Positions 44,221 to 56,212 of a stretch of 64,000 nucleotides of DNA are shown here, in pieces (positions within the stretch are counted from its first letter, which is position 1; each line of letters starts with the position of its first letter). Made by a program: the position numbers and the translations under genes. The stretch spans positions 76,356,255 through 76,420,254 of the forward strand of contig JAAALK010000288.1 in the NCBI GenBank assembly GCA_019279435.1. Reading direction: 5' to 3'. Below the pieces are notes generated by a model. That model was not told the origin of the DNA. It searched no databases and was given only the letters and a program-made list of their open reading frames with translations. This stretch comes from Zizania palustris. Lineage: Eukaryota; Streptophyta; Magnoliopsida; Poales; Poaceae.

Positions 44221-46224
44221 TGAGAAACCAAGGGTGGTTTCGGTGTTGTGATGAGTGATTGACAGGCTTTTACCCTCTGTTCGAAGGGTACCTCCGAAGG
44301 GGCTTCGGAGGTGGTACCTCCGAAGGGGGTTCGGAGGTGTTGTCACCGAAGGGTGATTCGGTGTTTGCTTGCTGCAGCGGAGTGTACCTGTCGGAGGGGT
44401 CCGGCAGTACACGATGACAGGGTTCGTACCGATGGCTTCGGTACTTTGGGCGGTACACCGGAGTGTGTGCCGGAGGTTGCTAACCCGGAGAGGTCTCCGG
44501 AGTACTGGATACACTTGTTTGCTTGTCTGTGGTGCGCAGGGACTACGGAGGCGACGGACAGGGTTCGAGCCAGGTGAACTTGGGTCAAGCGGGTGGTTTG
44601 ATGCCAAGGGAGCAGGGAGCTCCGTCACGGTGGCTGCGAAGGTGGTCCGGGTCGGTCCTCGGGTCGAGGCGTGCCAGGTGAAGGCAGAGAGTGCGGAGCG
44701 TGGCTCCGGCTGAAGGTGCTCCGAGACAAAGTCCTCGGAGGTGAGGCACTTCGAAGGTACTCCGAATGGAGTGACTTCGGAGTTGGTGGAACAAGTCCTC
44801 TGCGGAGGCAAGGTGTTCGAAGTGTGCTCCGGAGGGAGACACTCGAAGGGTGCCCGACGAAGTTCTCAGAAGTCGAGGCGCATCGAAGGCATGGTCCGGG
44901 TGAGGCTCGTCGAGGAGTGTGCTCGGAGTGAGACACTGCGACGAAGTGCTCATGGAATGCTTCATGCGGAGGCCTTGGACGAAGGAGGGACTTCGAAGGG
45001 TGGTACTCCGAAGGTGGGGCTTCGGAGTGTGAAGGACTTCGGAGCGAGGCTAGCTCCGGAGTGAGGATGACTTGAGGTGCTTCGGCCATGCATGGCTTCG
45101 GTACACGGACGGACGGTGTTCGAGCTCGGAGTAGCTGCGAAGCCGTGGTGATCCACTCCGGAGGTGGTGGTGCGAAGGCCCAAGGGCTTTGACGGCTTCG
45201 GCTCAAAACCGTCACTGTATCGAAGGACTTCTTCGGCGGAGCGAAGGCCAACAGGCTGCAGGCTTCTCGCCGAAGCTTCCGCACCCCTCGCGTGCGAAGG
45301 GAGGTTCCAGAAGTCAACTCTGTAAAGGCTGACACTGTCTGTTCTGAAAAAGGCTGACACTGTCCCCTCTGCAGCTGACAAAGAAGCCTCCAAAATAAAG
45401 GTGGACTACCTTTTGTACCCCTTAGTTCTGTAGAGACAAAATGGATGTAAACCCCAGGGGTAAAGTAGTCACTTCCTTAGGATGAAGCCGTGGGCTATAA
45501 ATATGGGGGCTCGGTAGGTAACATTTAACACTTTGAGCATTTACTGTTGAGCTCCTGTAGCCACACTTCGATTGAATACATCCTGAGTTCATTTTCAGTG
45601 TTCCTTGTTCAAGCGGCGAAGCCCTGTTTGTCTTGTGCTTTTTGCTTGAGCTCGATCTACATACTTCGCTAGTTTAGTGCACCGAAGCCTGTTGAGGCGA
45701 AGGTTGTTTTTCGTGCGAGGTGTGTTTTGTCAGTGTGCTGTCGCTCTGTGTAACACGAGGCAAGACCTCGCTGCTTACTAGCGAAGCCCTGATCTTTTCC
45801 CGTTGTGCTTCTTGTGTCGAAGCCCTTAGCGTGGTCCGTTTTGTGTGCGTGTAGACCTTCGGGTACGAAGCCCAGCACCCGTTGCTGTCGCCAAGTACTT
45901 GGTCGAAGTCCTCAGAGGGCTGTCCACTCTTGCGAAGGGTGAAGTGCGAAGCCTGCTCGAAGCACCTCGTGTGCGGAGCCTGCACTGACTTAGCAGAGTA
46001 GATTTTCGAGGGTTGTTAGTGGAGCGAAGTCTTCTTGGCTTCGAACTTTTGCTCCTCCGAAGCCTGTGTTCGAAGGTGTCGAAGTACCTCCGAACCAGAC
46101 CTTCGAAGGTAGTGTTCGAAGCCTGTTCCGCAGAAGACAGAACCGAACCGAAGGCTAAGTTTTTAGCCCGAATTTTTAAAAGCTCCCATTCACCCCCCCT
46201 CTGGTCGCCGTTTCCGGTCCAACA
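44221..46224 (+). repeat. 3' LTR of Sirevirus B1 (2004 bp)
   Basis: Same length as the 5' LTR and nearly identical; TATAAATA at 45496-45503. Followed by target duplication CTTTT at 46225-46229. Confidence 0.95.
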
Positions 46225-46229
46225 CTTTT

Positions 46230-46551
46230 TTTTCCTTTTTGCCCCTATAAAGCCTATAATTTATAGATGACATTTATGTCTTTTCCTTAAGCCTACGTGC
46301 CTATAAAAGCAAGGCCAAGCCTTTATAATAGTTTAGTCCCGGGAGGGCCATGAGATCCTTCAGATCCTTTATAATCAACCAAGACAAACTATGTCAAATT
46401 CACCACAAGCTGGACGTATGACTATTATCACTTTATGGAGGTCCGAACCAGTATAAATTTTTTCTTCTCCTAAGAGAACCCTTCGAAATTTATTTTACAC
46501 ACCATATATACACACAAAACCTGTGCTGTAGCTAACGCTATTGCTACAACA
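46230..46551 (+). repeat. 3' LTR of the Gypsy-type element, right part
   Basis: Aligns with 18380-18704 of the 5' LTR (TTGCCCCTATAAAGCC to GCTACAACA). Followed by the duplication CTCTC. It ends about 250 bp upstream of the likely transcribed part of Hsp110 copy 2. Confidence 0.9.
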
Positions 46552-46556
46552 CTCTC

Positions 46557-46800
46557 TACCAATTACGTTGCGAAACTTCTGAGGCGGACGGAGCAACCAG
46601 CAAATCGTCGTCGCGATGAAATGAACCTTCTGGAAGAGACTGGAACTAGAACGACAGCTCTCGAAGTCACCCGACGTAGCCGCGCACTTCTCTAGACTTG
46701 TCTAGAACCCTCTGAACGTTCCAGTGCTGGGCCCACGCGTCAGAAGAAGAACCCCCTTCTTGAAACCCCCACCCCGACCCCCCACCTGCTGGCTGCTACT
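46557..46800 (+). promoter_or_regulatory. Promoter of Hsp110 copy 2 with heat-shock elements
   Basis: A three-unit heat-shock element GAACCTTCTGGAA (GAA-nn-TTC-nn-GAA) lies at 46623-46635. Two-unit sites are GAACGTTC at 46714-46721 and TTCTTGAA at 46757-46764. Heat-shock factors bind alternating GAA/TTC units with 2-bp spacing, so heat induction of this gene is likely. No convincing TATA box was seen. The Gypsy LTR ends 71 bp before the first element. Confidence 0.75.
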
Positions 46801-47262
46801 CCCGGAGATTCGTAAGTCCTAGGGCTCTTTGGCTACCACGCGTCCTCTCCGCCTCCATTTCCGTCTTCATCGCCGCCGCCTGCGCCGAGCACCGCCGATC
46901 TACATCCCGTGGCCGTCCTTCTGCTACCGCCGCCGCATCCTCGCCGGTGAGAACTCGTACGGACGTCCTCTTTCTCATGCTACCCGCGCCTCCCCTTCTC
47001 TTAGCCCTAACCTTAGTACCGATAGCTAGCAATTCGTTCCAAGGAAGATTTGGGGGTTCAGCTGTACCATCCCTCGTAGGCTAGGTCCGCCACTGACACG
47101 AGGTGTTTTACAGGTCTACAGATCGAGATTTATGTTATTCTAGTGTTCATGTTAGGTGCTTAAAGAATGGATCCATTGTGATTAACTTACAGATCCTGAC
47201 TGATCGTCTTTGCCAACGCGTGCAGGAGATCTAAGAATATACAGTCATATAGTCCGTGAGAG
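46801..47262 (+). other. 5' UTR region of Hsp110 copy 2 with a probable intron
   Basis: A GC-rich leader (Ser/Arg/Pro-like translation, no long frame) ends at a good donor GCCG|GTGAGA (46946/46947). A good acceptor, CGTGCAG, ends at 47225, and the ATG follows at 47263. An intron in the 5' UTR is common in plant chaperone genes. The transcription start was not determined. Confidence 0.6.
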
Positions 47263-50200
47263 ATGAGCGTTGTCGGGTTCGATCTTGGCAACGAGAGCTG
47301 CATCGTTGCTGTGGCACGGCAGCGTGGCATTGATGTCGTCCTCAACGATGAGTCCAAGCGGGAGACCCCTGCTATTGTCTGCTTTGGCGACAAGCAACGG
47401 TTCATTGGGACAGCTGGCGCTGCTTCCTCCACCATGAATCCGAAGAATTCAATCTCTCAGATCAAGCGGCTCATTGGGCGGAAGTACTCTGATCCTGAAC
47501 TCCAGAGTGATATGGCAGCCTTCCCATTCCGAGTCTCAGAGGGTCCCGACGGTTTCCCTCTTGTGCATGCTCGTTACCTTGGCGAGGAGCGTGTCTTCAC
47601 CCCCACACAGCTCCTTGCCATGGTGCTATCAAATTTGAAGACTATTGCAGAGAGCAACCTCAATGCTGTTGTAGTTGACTGCTGCATAGGCATCCCAGTA
47701 TACTTCACCGACCTTCAACGCAGAGCAGTGTTTGATGCTGCCACTATTGCTGGTCTCCGCCCATTGCGATTGTTTCATGAAACCACTTCTACAGCTTTGG
47801 CATATGGTATTTATAAAACTGATCTTCCAGAGAATGATCAGCTAAATGTTGCTTTCGTGGATGTGGGGCATGCTAGCTTGCAAGTTTGCATTGCTGGCTT
47901 CAAGAAGGGACAGCTGAAGGTCTTGTCGCATGCATATGACCGGTCACTTGGTGGGAGGGACTTTGATGACGTCCTGTTTAAGCACTTTGCGGTTAAGTTC
48001 AAGGAGGAATATAAGATAGATGTTTACCAGAATGCCCGTGCATGCATTAGGCTCCGCGTAGCTTGTGAGAAGCTCAAGAAGATGCTGAGTGCTAACCCTG
48101 AGGCACCGATGAACATCGAGTGCTTGATGGACGAGAAGGATGTGAGAGGTTTTATCAAGAGAGATGAGTTTGAACAGATTAGTCAACCAATATTGGAACG
48201 TGTCAAGGGGCCACTGGAGAAGGCTTTAGCAGAAGCTGGTCTATTGACTGAGGATATCCACTTTGTTGAAGTTGTTGGTTCAGGTTCTCGTGTTCCAGCG
48301 ATAATTAAGATACTCACTGACTTCTTTGGGAAAGAACCAAGGCGGACAATGAACGCAAGTGAGTGTGTTGCTAGGGGATGTGCGCTGGAGTGTGCTATTC
48401 TTAGTCCCACTTTTAAAGTGCGAGAGTTTCAGGTATGACACATTGCACCTTGAAGAATGCATTAATATATCCTTCCAATATTTGGAATGAAAAGAAATAG
48501 ATTGTCTTAAGGCATTTATTCTTATCTGCCCATCCAAAAATGATCAATTTTCATGAGCTGCCCCAATAAAATTGTTGCCTAACGTGACTGTTAATATAGT
48601 AGAAAGTCTAGTTACCATCAATATGCTAATGCAGAGTATTTGACCTGTTGGCTCCTTGAATTTGGATTACTTTCCATTCACCAATTTAATGCCCTGCCTA
48701 AAATATTATGGCGATGGTGCTGGCTCTTGGAATCTATAGAATACAGCTGTCAGTATGTTCCCTCATTATTTGATGATGAAATCAAAAAATTGTATGATTT
48801 GAATGATGGGTATTTAGTTTCAAACATCTGTTCCACTTCCTCTCAAGTCTTAAGATAAAAGAAATCCGAGTGTTCTACTCAGTAATTGTTGTTAGAAATC
48901 ATGTTATGATGCAATAGGTATCTTATGTGCAAATTTGAGAGGAAATCATTCATGCTCTTGCATGCACAGCCAAGCTTTTATTCCCAGCTATAATGCTTGC
49001 TCAACTCTGTGCAGGTTAACGAGGGTTTCCCTTTCTCAATAGCAATGTCATGGAAACCAGATTCTCATAATGGTGACAACCAACAGACTGTTGTATTCCC
49101 TGAGGGGAACCCAATGCCCAGTATTAAAGCTTTGACCTTCTATAGGTCCAACACATTTATGGTAGATGTCACTTATGTTGATACTGGTGATTTGCAAATA
49201 ACACCAAGGATCAGCACTTACACGGTAACCTACTTAGTGTTTCCTTCGTTCTATTATTTTTAATGGATTTTGATCTCTACTGTTTGGTACTGACCATGCT
49301 CCAATTATTTTGTATAGATTGGTCCTTTCTATCCCAGCAAAGGCGAGAAAGCAAAACTGAAGGTGAAAGTCCGTCTGAACATCCATGGGATAGTGTCAGT
49401 TGAATCAGCAACAGTGAGTGACAATTTGGCTTGTTAATATTTTGAAGTATTTTTGCCATTATGGTTCTTGCTGAAATCAATCTGAGAGTATTACTATTGA
49501 TCTGTATGCAGATGCTGGAAGAGGAGGAGGTGGAAGTTCCAGTAGCAGCTACAGCTGAGCCGCTAAAGGATTCTTGCAAGATGGAGACAGATGAGGCTTC
49601 TAACGAGGCTGCTGCTGGAACTGATGTAAACATGCAGGAGGCCAAAGCCTCCACAGATGCTGCTGGGGAAGGTGTTGAAAATGGCACAGCAAATTCTGAG
49701 GAAAAATCTGTTCCTATGGAAACTGATGCAAAGGTAAACTTTTGTTGTTGATGAATTCTTGTGTTTGTCATGATAGTGGTGACTAGTGAGTGCCTGAAGT
49801 CTTAGCTTTTGGAAGTAACACCTGTACCAAGTGCATGTTGAAGGAACAGTAGTTCCAGACATCTTTTTAGATGGTTGTCGTTAATATGCGTTTGTACATG
49901 AATAACATATCTGACAACTGTAGTTTATTGTCTGGCTGTGTACCTTGGTGAATTTTAGAGCTAACCTTTTGAAACTTACACATGTTTGCTGATAACCTGA
50001 TATAATCTGTCCATTGCACTGTTATTCACTGGATTTCACAGTTCACTTTCAATTATATGCACATTGTGGATATCTGTGGACGATAGGATATACATTTTTG
50101 TAATTTTTCTACACAAAAGTATGGCTTCATTGAATTAAAGAAACTTAAGCTTTCATGTTTCTTTTGCATTTGTTAAAGCACATCTGTGCATATTAGTATT

Positions 50201-51799
50201 ATGAATATGATCCTTTGTTAAAGTGAATGACATGTCATAGGTTACTGCAATCATAATGTGCCAATGCATGCTGCATTGCAAAAGAATTTTTTCTCCTGTT
50301 GTGGATGATATCTTTAAATTGCTGCTTCTTGGTATGTCTCCATTATCATTCTTGACTGGATGTGTCCTACACTCTTACTATGGTATTGAATTATATTTTC
50401 TCGATTTCTCCTCAATCCCTCAGTCTGATTCCTTTTGCCCCAAAGAAATGAATCAGTTGATATGTGCATCCCAGTTAGGCTCTAGTATCAAATGGACTAA
50501 TTGTTCATATTTTGACAAAAAAACACTAGGCTGAGCCATCAAAGAAGAAAGTAAAGAAAACCAATATTCCAGTTGCTGAGTTGGTTTATGGTGCCTTGGG
50601 GGCTAAAGATTTGGAGAAGGCTGTGGAGAAAGAGTTTGAAATGGCTCTTCAGGACCGGGTGATGGAAGAGACAAAAGACAAGAAGAATGCTGTTGAGGCT
50701 TACGTTTATGACATGCGCAACAAGGTTTGATCAATTCCACTCTTTTCTGACTTCTCCAGTTCTCCTTTGAGTTAAGAGACATAATGTGATAATCTGTTTT
50801 ATTCAGTTGTATGACAAGTACAATGATTTTGTGACGGCGGAAGACAAGGAATTATTCATTGCCATGCTTCAGGATGTTGAGGATTGGTTGTATGAAGATG
50901 GTGAAGATGAGACCAAGGGAGTGTATGTTGCTAAGCTCGAAGAACTTAAAAAGGTTTGCTCTCCTCTATCCACTTTCGGTCCATCTTCCATTTGCTATAT
51001 ATGATCTGATGTTATTGGTCATCCTGAAGGTTGGGGATCCTGTCGAGGGACGCTACAAGGAGTGGATGGACAGAGGTCCTGCTGTTGACCAACTTGTTTA
51101 TTGTATCGACAGTTTCAGAGAAGCTGCCTTGTCCTATGATCCAAAGTTTGATCACATTGACTTGGAGGAGAAACAGACGGTATTGAATGCATCAACTAAA
51201 AATTAGCAGGCATCTTTATGTTATGCTGGTGAATGGCTAGCAGAATCGTCCTGTTTTTAGAACTATCAAGTATTTAACGCTGTGATAATGTTTACTAATC
51301 TGTAGTTGAATTTCCATTGATATGTCTCGTTAAATTCATTTGCTTTTCACGCAGGTCATTAATGAGTGTTCAGAAGCAGAAGTATGGCTAAGAGAGAAAA
51401 GGCAGCAGCAAGATGCCCTGCCGAAGCATGCTAACCCTGTTCTACTTTCTTCAGACATTAAGAAAAAGGCTGAAACCATCGACAGGTCGTTAGATGAATC
51501 TCTCTTATCATCATCCTTGTGCTTCATGTTTATGCATATTGCTGATGCCAACTGTGACGTCTCACAGGCTCTGTAAACCAATAATGATGAAGCCAAAACC
51601 AAAACCAGCTCCTACGCCGCAGGCCCCATCAACGCCTCCTACCGATACCCCAGCTGGTGGAGCCCAAACACCAGAGCAGCAACCACATGGCACTGAAGCA
51701 GCTGGCGAGCCGGCTCTGGCCAGCGAGGACGGTGGTAATGAACCCACCATCGATGAGCAAATGGAGACGGACAAACCAGAGGGAACTGAAGCTGCATAA
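47263..51799 (+). CDS. HSP70-15: Hsp110-class Hsp70 (HSP70-14/15 type), copy 2, complete
   Basis: Exons: 47263-48432, 49015-49224, 49318-49413, 49512-49733, 50530-50724, 50807-50953, 51030-51179, 51355-51485, 51568-51799; 850 residues, stop TAA. Start chosen because MSVVGFDLGNESC is the usual N-terminus of this family. Residues 1-385 are the ATPase domain (phosphate-1 FDLGNES; phosphate-2 VDVGHASLQ about 199; adenosine motif VEVVGSGSRVP about 336). A substrate-binding beta part follows (391-492), then an acidic Ala/Glu/Thr-rich insert (exon 4, 493-566), a helical C-terminal part, and a Pro/Glu/Thr-rich tail without EEVD. These traits place it in Hsp110 rather than canonical Hsp70. Role: cytosolic exchange factor and holdase partner of Hsp70, expected to be heat induced. 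Confidence 0.97.
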
Positions 51800-52974
51800 G
51801 CCGCAGACATTTTTCAGTTTCCGATGTTCGTTGCGGCTGGACCTATCCAAGTGGCCGTTTGCCTTGGTTATCAGTTTCCCACACCTTTTGCGTTCTTTAG
51901 TAGATTCCCCAAGGATTTGTGATTCGCCATACTTTGCGGGGTCATCTGCGTGGACGTTCTGGTTTTTTCTGGCAAGGGGTTTTTCGAATTCGAGGGAGAA
52001 GGGCACGTTTTGGATTGGGTATTATAGCTGTGGCACTTGCAATGGAACTGTCTCGATGCATCAACTGATTCTTGTTGCATAGATTTCGTTGTCATGAATT
52101 ACCTGAGTTCCGTCTGGCTGCATAAATCTAGTTCTATCTGTCAGCACAGATGCATTGTTTGCTACTGGTTACGAAAACCTGCTGCAACGGAATCAATTGG
52201 CAGCCGGAGTCTTTACGACTTAATTTATTGCGATATTCAAATTGCAATATCAATGAATTGGAAAAGTTCAAGGCTGGTTCTGTGCATTAACTTGTCAGAC
52301 TTGGGACGTCCACATTCTACAATGTTGGCACTTGTGTTTGTGTTGTCGGTTGTTCTAGATCGAGAGCGACATGGATATTGCTGTGAATATTTTTTGACGA
52401 TCATTTTCTTTTACATCTGTAAAGTGCATACATGCATATACTACTAGGGCAACTATTCATGTCTTTTCGCCATGGAGACACCCGCCGCAGCCGCGCTCCT
52501 ACGCCATACACTAGCATGCAGCTGTTGCTTATTGATGAGGTCGTTTAACAATCCATCTTGATGGAATCATTGAGTTAATAATGTAATTGATGTGATATAT
52601 CTCGAAAATTCTCAAAATTCCTGTAGAAAAAATTCAGACAAAATATGTGCTATATCTTATCATATTAATACTGTCTTCTCTATTAAATCATTTTTTACCA
52701 TCCTCGACATTGACATTGATTTTTTGTCACTCACAATATTAACATATTGATTTTTTTGCTATTATATCATTTTAATTAACTTTTAATTCATTTACCTCTA
52801 TTAGGCAAAAAAACAATGTCAATGTTGAGGGTGGCAAAAAACAAAACCGATTGTTGAAGATAGCAAATAATCAATTTTCTCTATTAAAAAACTTTATAAG
52901 AAAATTTGAGAGTAAAACTTATAAAGAAAAAGTACAATTTAAATGATCTGATTGTAAATGGATTTTGCTATAGA
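51800..52974 (+). other. 3' UTR and flank of Hsp110 copy 2
   Basis: Up to about 52370 the sequence matches the flank of copy 1 (4383-4740 and 6605-6800). Beyond that it is AT-rich, with an inverted-repeat element at 52691-52841. No further gene. Confidence 0.65.
52691..52841. repeat. Inverted repeat, candidate MITE
   Basis: TTTTTTACCATCCTCGAC and ATTGACATTG on the left are inverted at the right (CAATGTCAATGTTGAGG, GTGGCAAAAAA). The larger block is bounded by TTCTCTATTAAA words (about 52677 and 52875), which may be direct repeats. Class uncertain. Confidence 0.5.
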
Positions 52975-54134
52975 AGATAGCTTCCTTTGAATTTTGCAAA
53001 TCTCGAAGTCTCCGCATATAAATTCCTTAAACATGTTTTCGGAATGTCAACATTGTTGGTAGCAATTTTGTGAATTAATCTGGATTTTCACATGAATTTT
53101 TTTGCAAAATATTTATTTCTCTATTTTTTAGCTCATATGGGAAAAATAATTTATGGGTAATATGCTTAGTTATATCATTCTTAATATAATATGTTTGTAT
53201 TTAGGTAATGCAAGTATTATTAACTTTATAGATGATTTATGAGTGATTCAGATGAATTAATACCACATGACTCTTGAATATGGTTAATCATTATATGAAG
53301 TCACATACGTTCATGTCAAGCTTCATATAGAGCTATAATTTTAGAATAATTAGTGGAGATAACAACTAGGGTTTATTTTGATGATTTCCATAAAAAACAA
53401 TATCTTCATATAGGTCTAGTCTATAATCTAGCATTATGTGGATGAGACATGTAGCCATCATCAGTATATCATGTTATGGTCATATTTATGGTCATATCTT
53501 GAGTTTTTTGATAGAATAAACCAAGATTTTGTATACCATTAAGACATCTAAAGATTTGTTTTTACCCCAACTAAGCAGCACAATGTCTAGCCAACAAATT
53601 GATTGCCAATGTTATCTCAATCCTAGTATAATTTATAAGGTACATTAGTTCTCTTGTGATACTTAGGTATAGAACATCAAATCCCAATATTTCTTCATCT
53701 TCTTCTTAAGGTCTGAATAGATCTTTGTCTATTTTTATAGATCAAACGACCATAGGGTTTTAATGGATATGATTTATCCATGTTGAATTTCTATAATATT
53801 TTTTCAATACATTCAGATTAGATAATTACAATTCATGATGGAAAGTGCTCGAGTTTTAAACTCAAGCAGAATTTAGTTTTGTCTAAATCATTCATTTCAA
53901 ATTCTGTCTTGAGTTGATTACTAGCTTCCATTATATCTTGTGTAGTTCTAATAATGTTGAGGTCATCAATATATACTAAAATGATGCAAAATCTAGAAGT
54001 GGTTCTTTTGATAAATATACAAGCACAATCATTATTGTTAGAGTAACCCTTCTGAAGAAGAAATTCATTTAGTCAGTTATAACACATCTTTCCCAACTAT
54101 TTTAAGCCAACAAGTGTTTTTTGTAATTGTACAC
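52975..54134 (-). pseudogene. pol: Decayed copia RT-RNase H fragment
   Basis: Minus-strand translation, with many stops and shifts, gives reverse transcriptase pieces from the right end leftwards: KTLVGLK, FLLQKGYSNNN, IILVYIDDLNII (the YVDD region, about 53970). RNase H pieces follow: IIALYEA, INHIQESCGI, KHITHKLFFPYEL, FTKLLPT, MRRLRDL (near 53000). The order is that of copia Pol. The family differs from the Sireviruses, and the element is much older. Sirevirus B2 starts at its right edge, so the remainder probably lies beyond B2, outside the window. Confidence 0.8.
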
Positions 54135-56148
54135 TGAGAAACCAAGGGTTGGTTTCAGTGTTTGTGATGAGTGATTGACAGGCTTTTTACCTCTGTTCGA
54201 AGGGGTACCTCCGAAGGGGGTTCGGAGGCTGTACCTCCGAAGGGTGTTCGGAGGTGGTTTCACCGAAGTGTGTTCGGTGGCTGTTTGCTGCAGCTGTGCA
54301 GCGGAGTGTGCTTGTCGGAGGGGTCTGACAGTACACGATGACTGGGTTCGTACCGAAGGCTTCGGTACTTTGGGCGGTACACCGGAGTGTGTACCGGAGG
54401 TTGCTAACCCGGAGAGGTCTCCGGAGTACTGGATACACTTGTCTGCTTGTCTGTGGTGCGCAGGGACTTCGGAGGCGACGGACAAGGTTCGTAGCAGGTG
54501 AACCTGGGTCAAGCGGGAGGCTTGATGCCAGGGGAGCGGGGAGCTCCGTCACGGTGGCTACGAAGGGGGTCCGGGTCGGTCCTCGGGTCGAGGCGTACCA
54601 GGTGAAGGCAGAGAGTGCAGAGCGTGGCTCCGGCTGAAGGTGCTCCGAGACAAAGTCTTCGGAGGTGAGGCACTTCGAAGGTACTCCGGATGGAGTGACT
54701 TCGGAGTATGGTGGAACAAGTCCTCTGCGGAGGCAAGGAGTTCGAAGTGTGCTCCGGAGGGAGACATTCGAAGGTTACCCGACGAAGGTCTCAGAAGTCG
54801 AGGCGCATCGAAGGCATGGTCCGGGTGAGGCTCATCGAGGAGTGTGCTCGGGGAGAGGCACTGCGACGAAGTGCTCATGGAATGCTTCATGCGGAGGCCT
54901 TGGACGAAGGAGGGACTTCGAAGGGTGGTACTCCGAAGGTGGGGCTTCGGAGTGAGGAAGGCTTCGGAGCGAGGCTAGCTCCGGAGCGAGGTTGACTTGA
55001 GGTGCTTTGGCCTGCATGGCTTCGGTACACGGGCTGACGGAGTTCGAGCTGAGTGAAGCTGCGAAGCCGTGGTGGTCCACTCCGGAGGTGTTGGTGCGAA
55101 GGCCCAAGGGTTTTGACGGCTTCGGCTCAAAACCGTCACTGTATCGAAGGCCATCTTCGGCGAAGCGAAGGCCACCAGGCTCAAGGCTTCTCGCCGAAGC
55201 TACCGCACCCTCGCGTGCGAAGGGAGGCTCCAGAAGGTCAAAGACTGCAAAGGCTGACACTGTCTGTTCTGTCAAAAGTTGACGTTGTCCCCTCTGCAAA
55301 GCTGACAGATAAGCCTCCAGAATAAAGGTGGACTACCTTTTGTACCCCTTAGTTCTGTAGAGACAAATCCTTTGTAAACCCTAGGGGTAAAGTAGTCATT
55401 TCCTTTGGGTGAACTGTGGGCTATAAATATGGGGGCTCGGTAGGTAACATTTAACACTTTGAGCATTTACTGTTGAGCTCTTGTAGCCACATACCTCGCT
55501 GTATTCATCCAGAGTTCATTTTATTGTGTTCCTTGTTCAAGCGGCGAAGCCCTGCATCTTTGTGCTTTTTGCTTGAGCTCGCGTTACATACCTCGCTAGT
55601 TGTAGTGCACCGAAGCCTGTCTAGGCGAAGGGTGTTGTTCTGTGAAGTGTGTTTTCAGTGTGCTGTCGCTCTGTGTAACTTGAGGCTAGACCTCACAGCT
55701 TACTAGCGAAGCCCTGTTCGAAGCCCGTTTTGCTTCTTGTGTCGAAGCCCTTAGCGAAGTCCGTTTGTGTGCATGTAGACCTTCGTGTACGAAGCCCAGC
55801 ACTAGTTGCTGTTGCCAAGTACTTGGTCAAAGTCCTCAGAGGGCTGTCCACTCTTGCGAAGGGTGAAGTGCGAAGCCTGCTCGAAGCACCCTGTGTGCGG
55901 AGCCTGCACTGACTTAGCGGAGTAGATTTTCGAGGGTTGTTAGTGGAGCGAAGTCTTCTTGGCTTCGAACTTTTGCTCCTGCGAAGCCTGTGTTCGGAGC
56001 TGTCGAAGTACCTCCGAACCAGACCTTCGAAGGTAGTGTTCGAAGCCTGTTCCGCAGAAGACAGGATTAAAACCGAAGGCTGTTTTTTAGCCTGAAATTT
56101 TAAAAGCTCCCATTCACACCCCCTCTGGTCTCCGTTTCCGGTCCAACA
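54135..56148 (+). repeat. 5' LTR of Sirevirus B2 (2014 bp)
   Basis: From TGAGAAACCAAGG to GGTCCAACA, TATAAATA at 55422-55429. Similar to the B1 LTR with scattered substitutions and small indels. Confidence 0.93.
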
Positions 56149-56150
56149 AT

Positions 56151-56162
56151 TGGTATCAGAGC
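56151..56162 (+). promoter_or_regulatory. Primer-binding site (initiator tRNA-Met), B2
   Basis: TGGTATCAGAGC two bases after the LTR end. Confidence 0.92.
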
Positions 56163-56212
56163 GGGTTAAGATCACCAGTTGACCTTAACCGGTTTTGTGA
56201 TCTGTTGGCGAC

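Larger units (their letters stand above)
35361..46224 (+). mobile_element. Sirevirus-type copia element B1, young and apparently intact
   Basis: 10,864 bp with both LTRs of 2004 bp (35361-37364, 44221-46224) and target duplication CTTTT. Only two LTR differences were found (36521/45381 and 36595/45455). Order: primer site, Gag, in-frame TAG, Pol, 1.16-kb non-coding region with about eight polypurine tracts, LTR. All catalytic motifs are present and no frameshift or nonsense codon other than the gag-pol amber was seen. It sits in the 3' LTR of the Gypsy element. Confidence 0.95.
17784..46551 (+). mobile_element. Non-autonomous Gypsy-type LTR retrotransposon, host of three nested insertions
   Basis: The 5' LTR starts TGTTGGGGGAATAAG at 17784 and the 3' LTR ends GCTACAACA at 46551. 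The target duplication CTCTC flanks both ends (17779-17783 and 46552-46556), which proves that these distant ends belong to one insertion. Removing Sirevirus A1, the hAT element and Sirevirus B1 leaves about 6.8 kb: LTR 921 bp, internal region about 5.0 kb, LTR 897 bp. No gag or pol was found; the internal region instead carries an antisense gene of the putative gypsy-type transposon family. Tat-lineage Gypsy elements are known for antisense ORFs, so that lineage is my inference. The LTRs differ at many sites, so the insertion is old relative to its guests. Confidence 0.85.

Noticed and set aside
54102..55325. Open frames across the B2 LTR as genes
   Set aside because: Same LTR composition effect as in B1; frames differ between copies and match no family.
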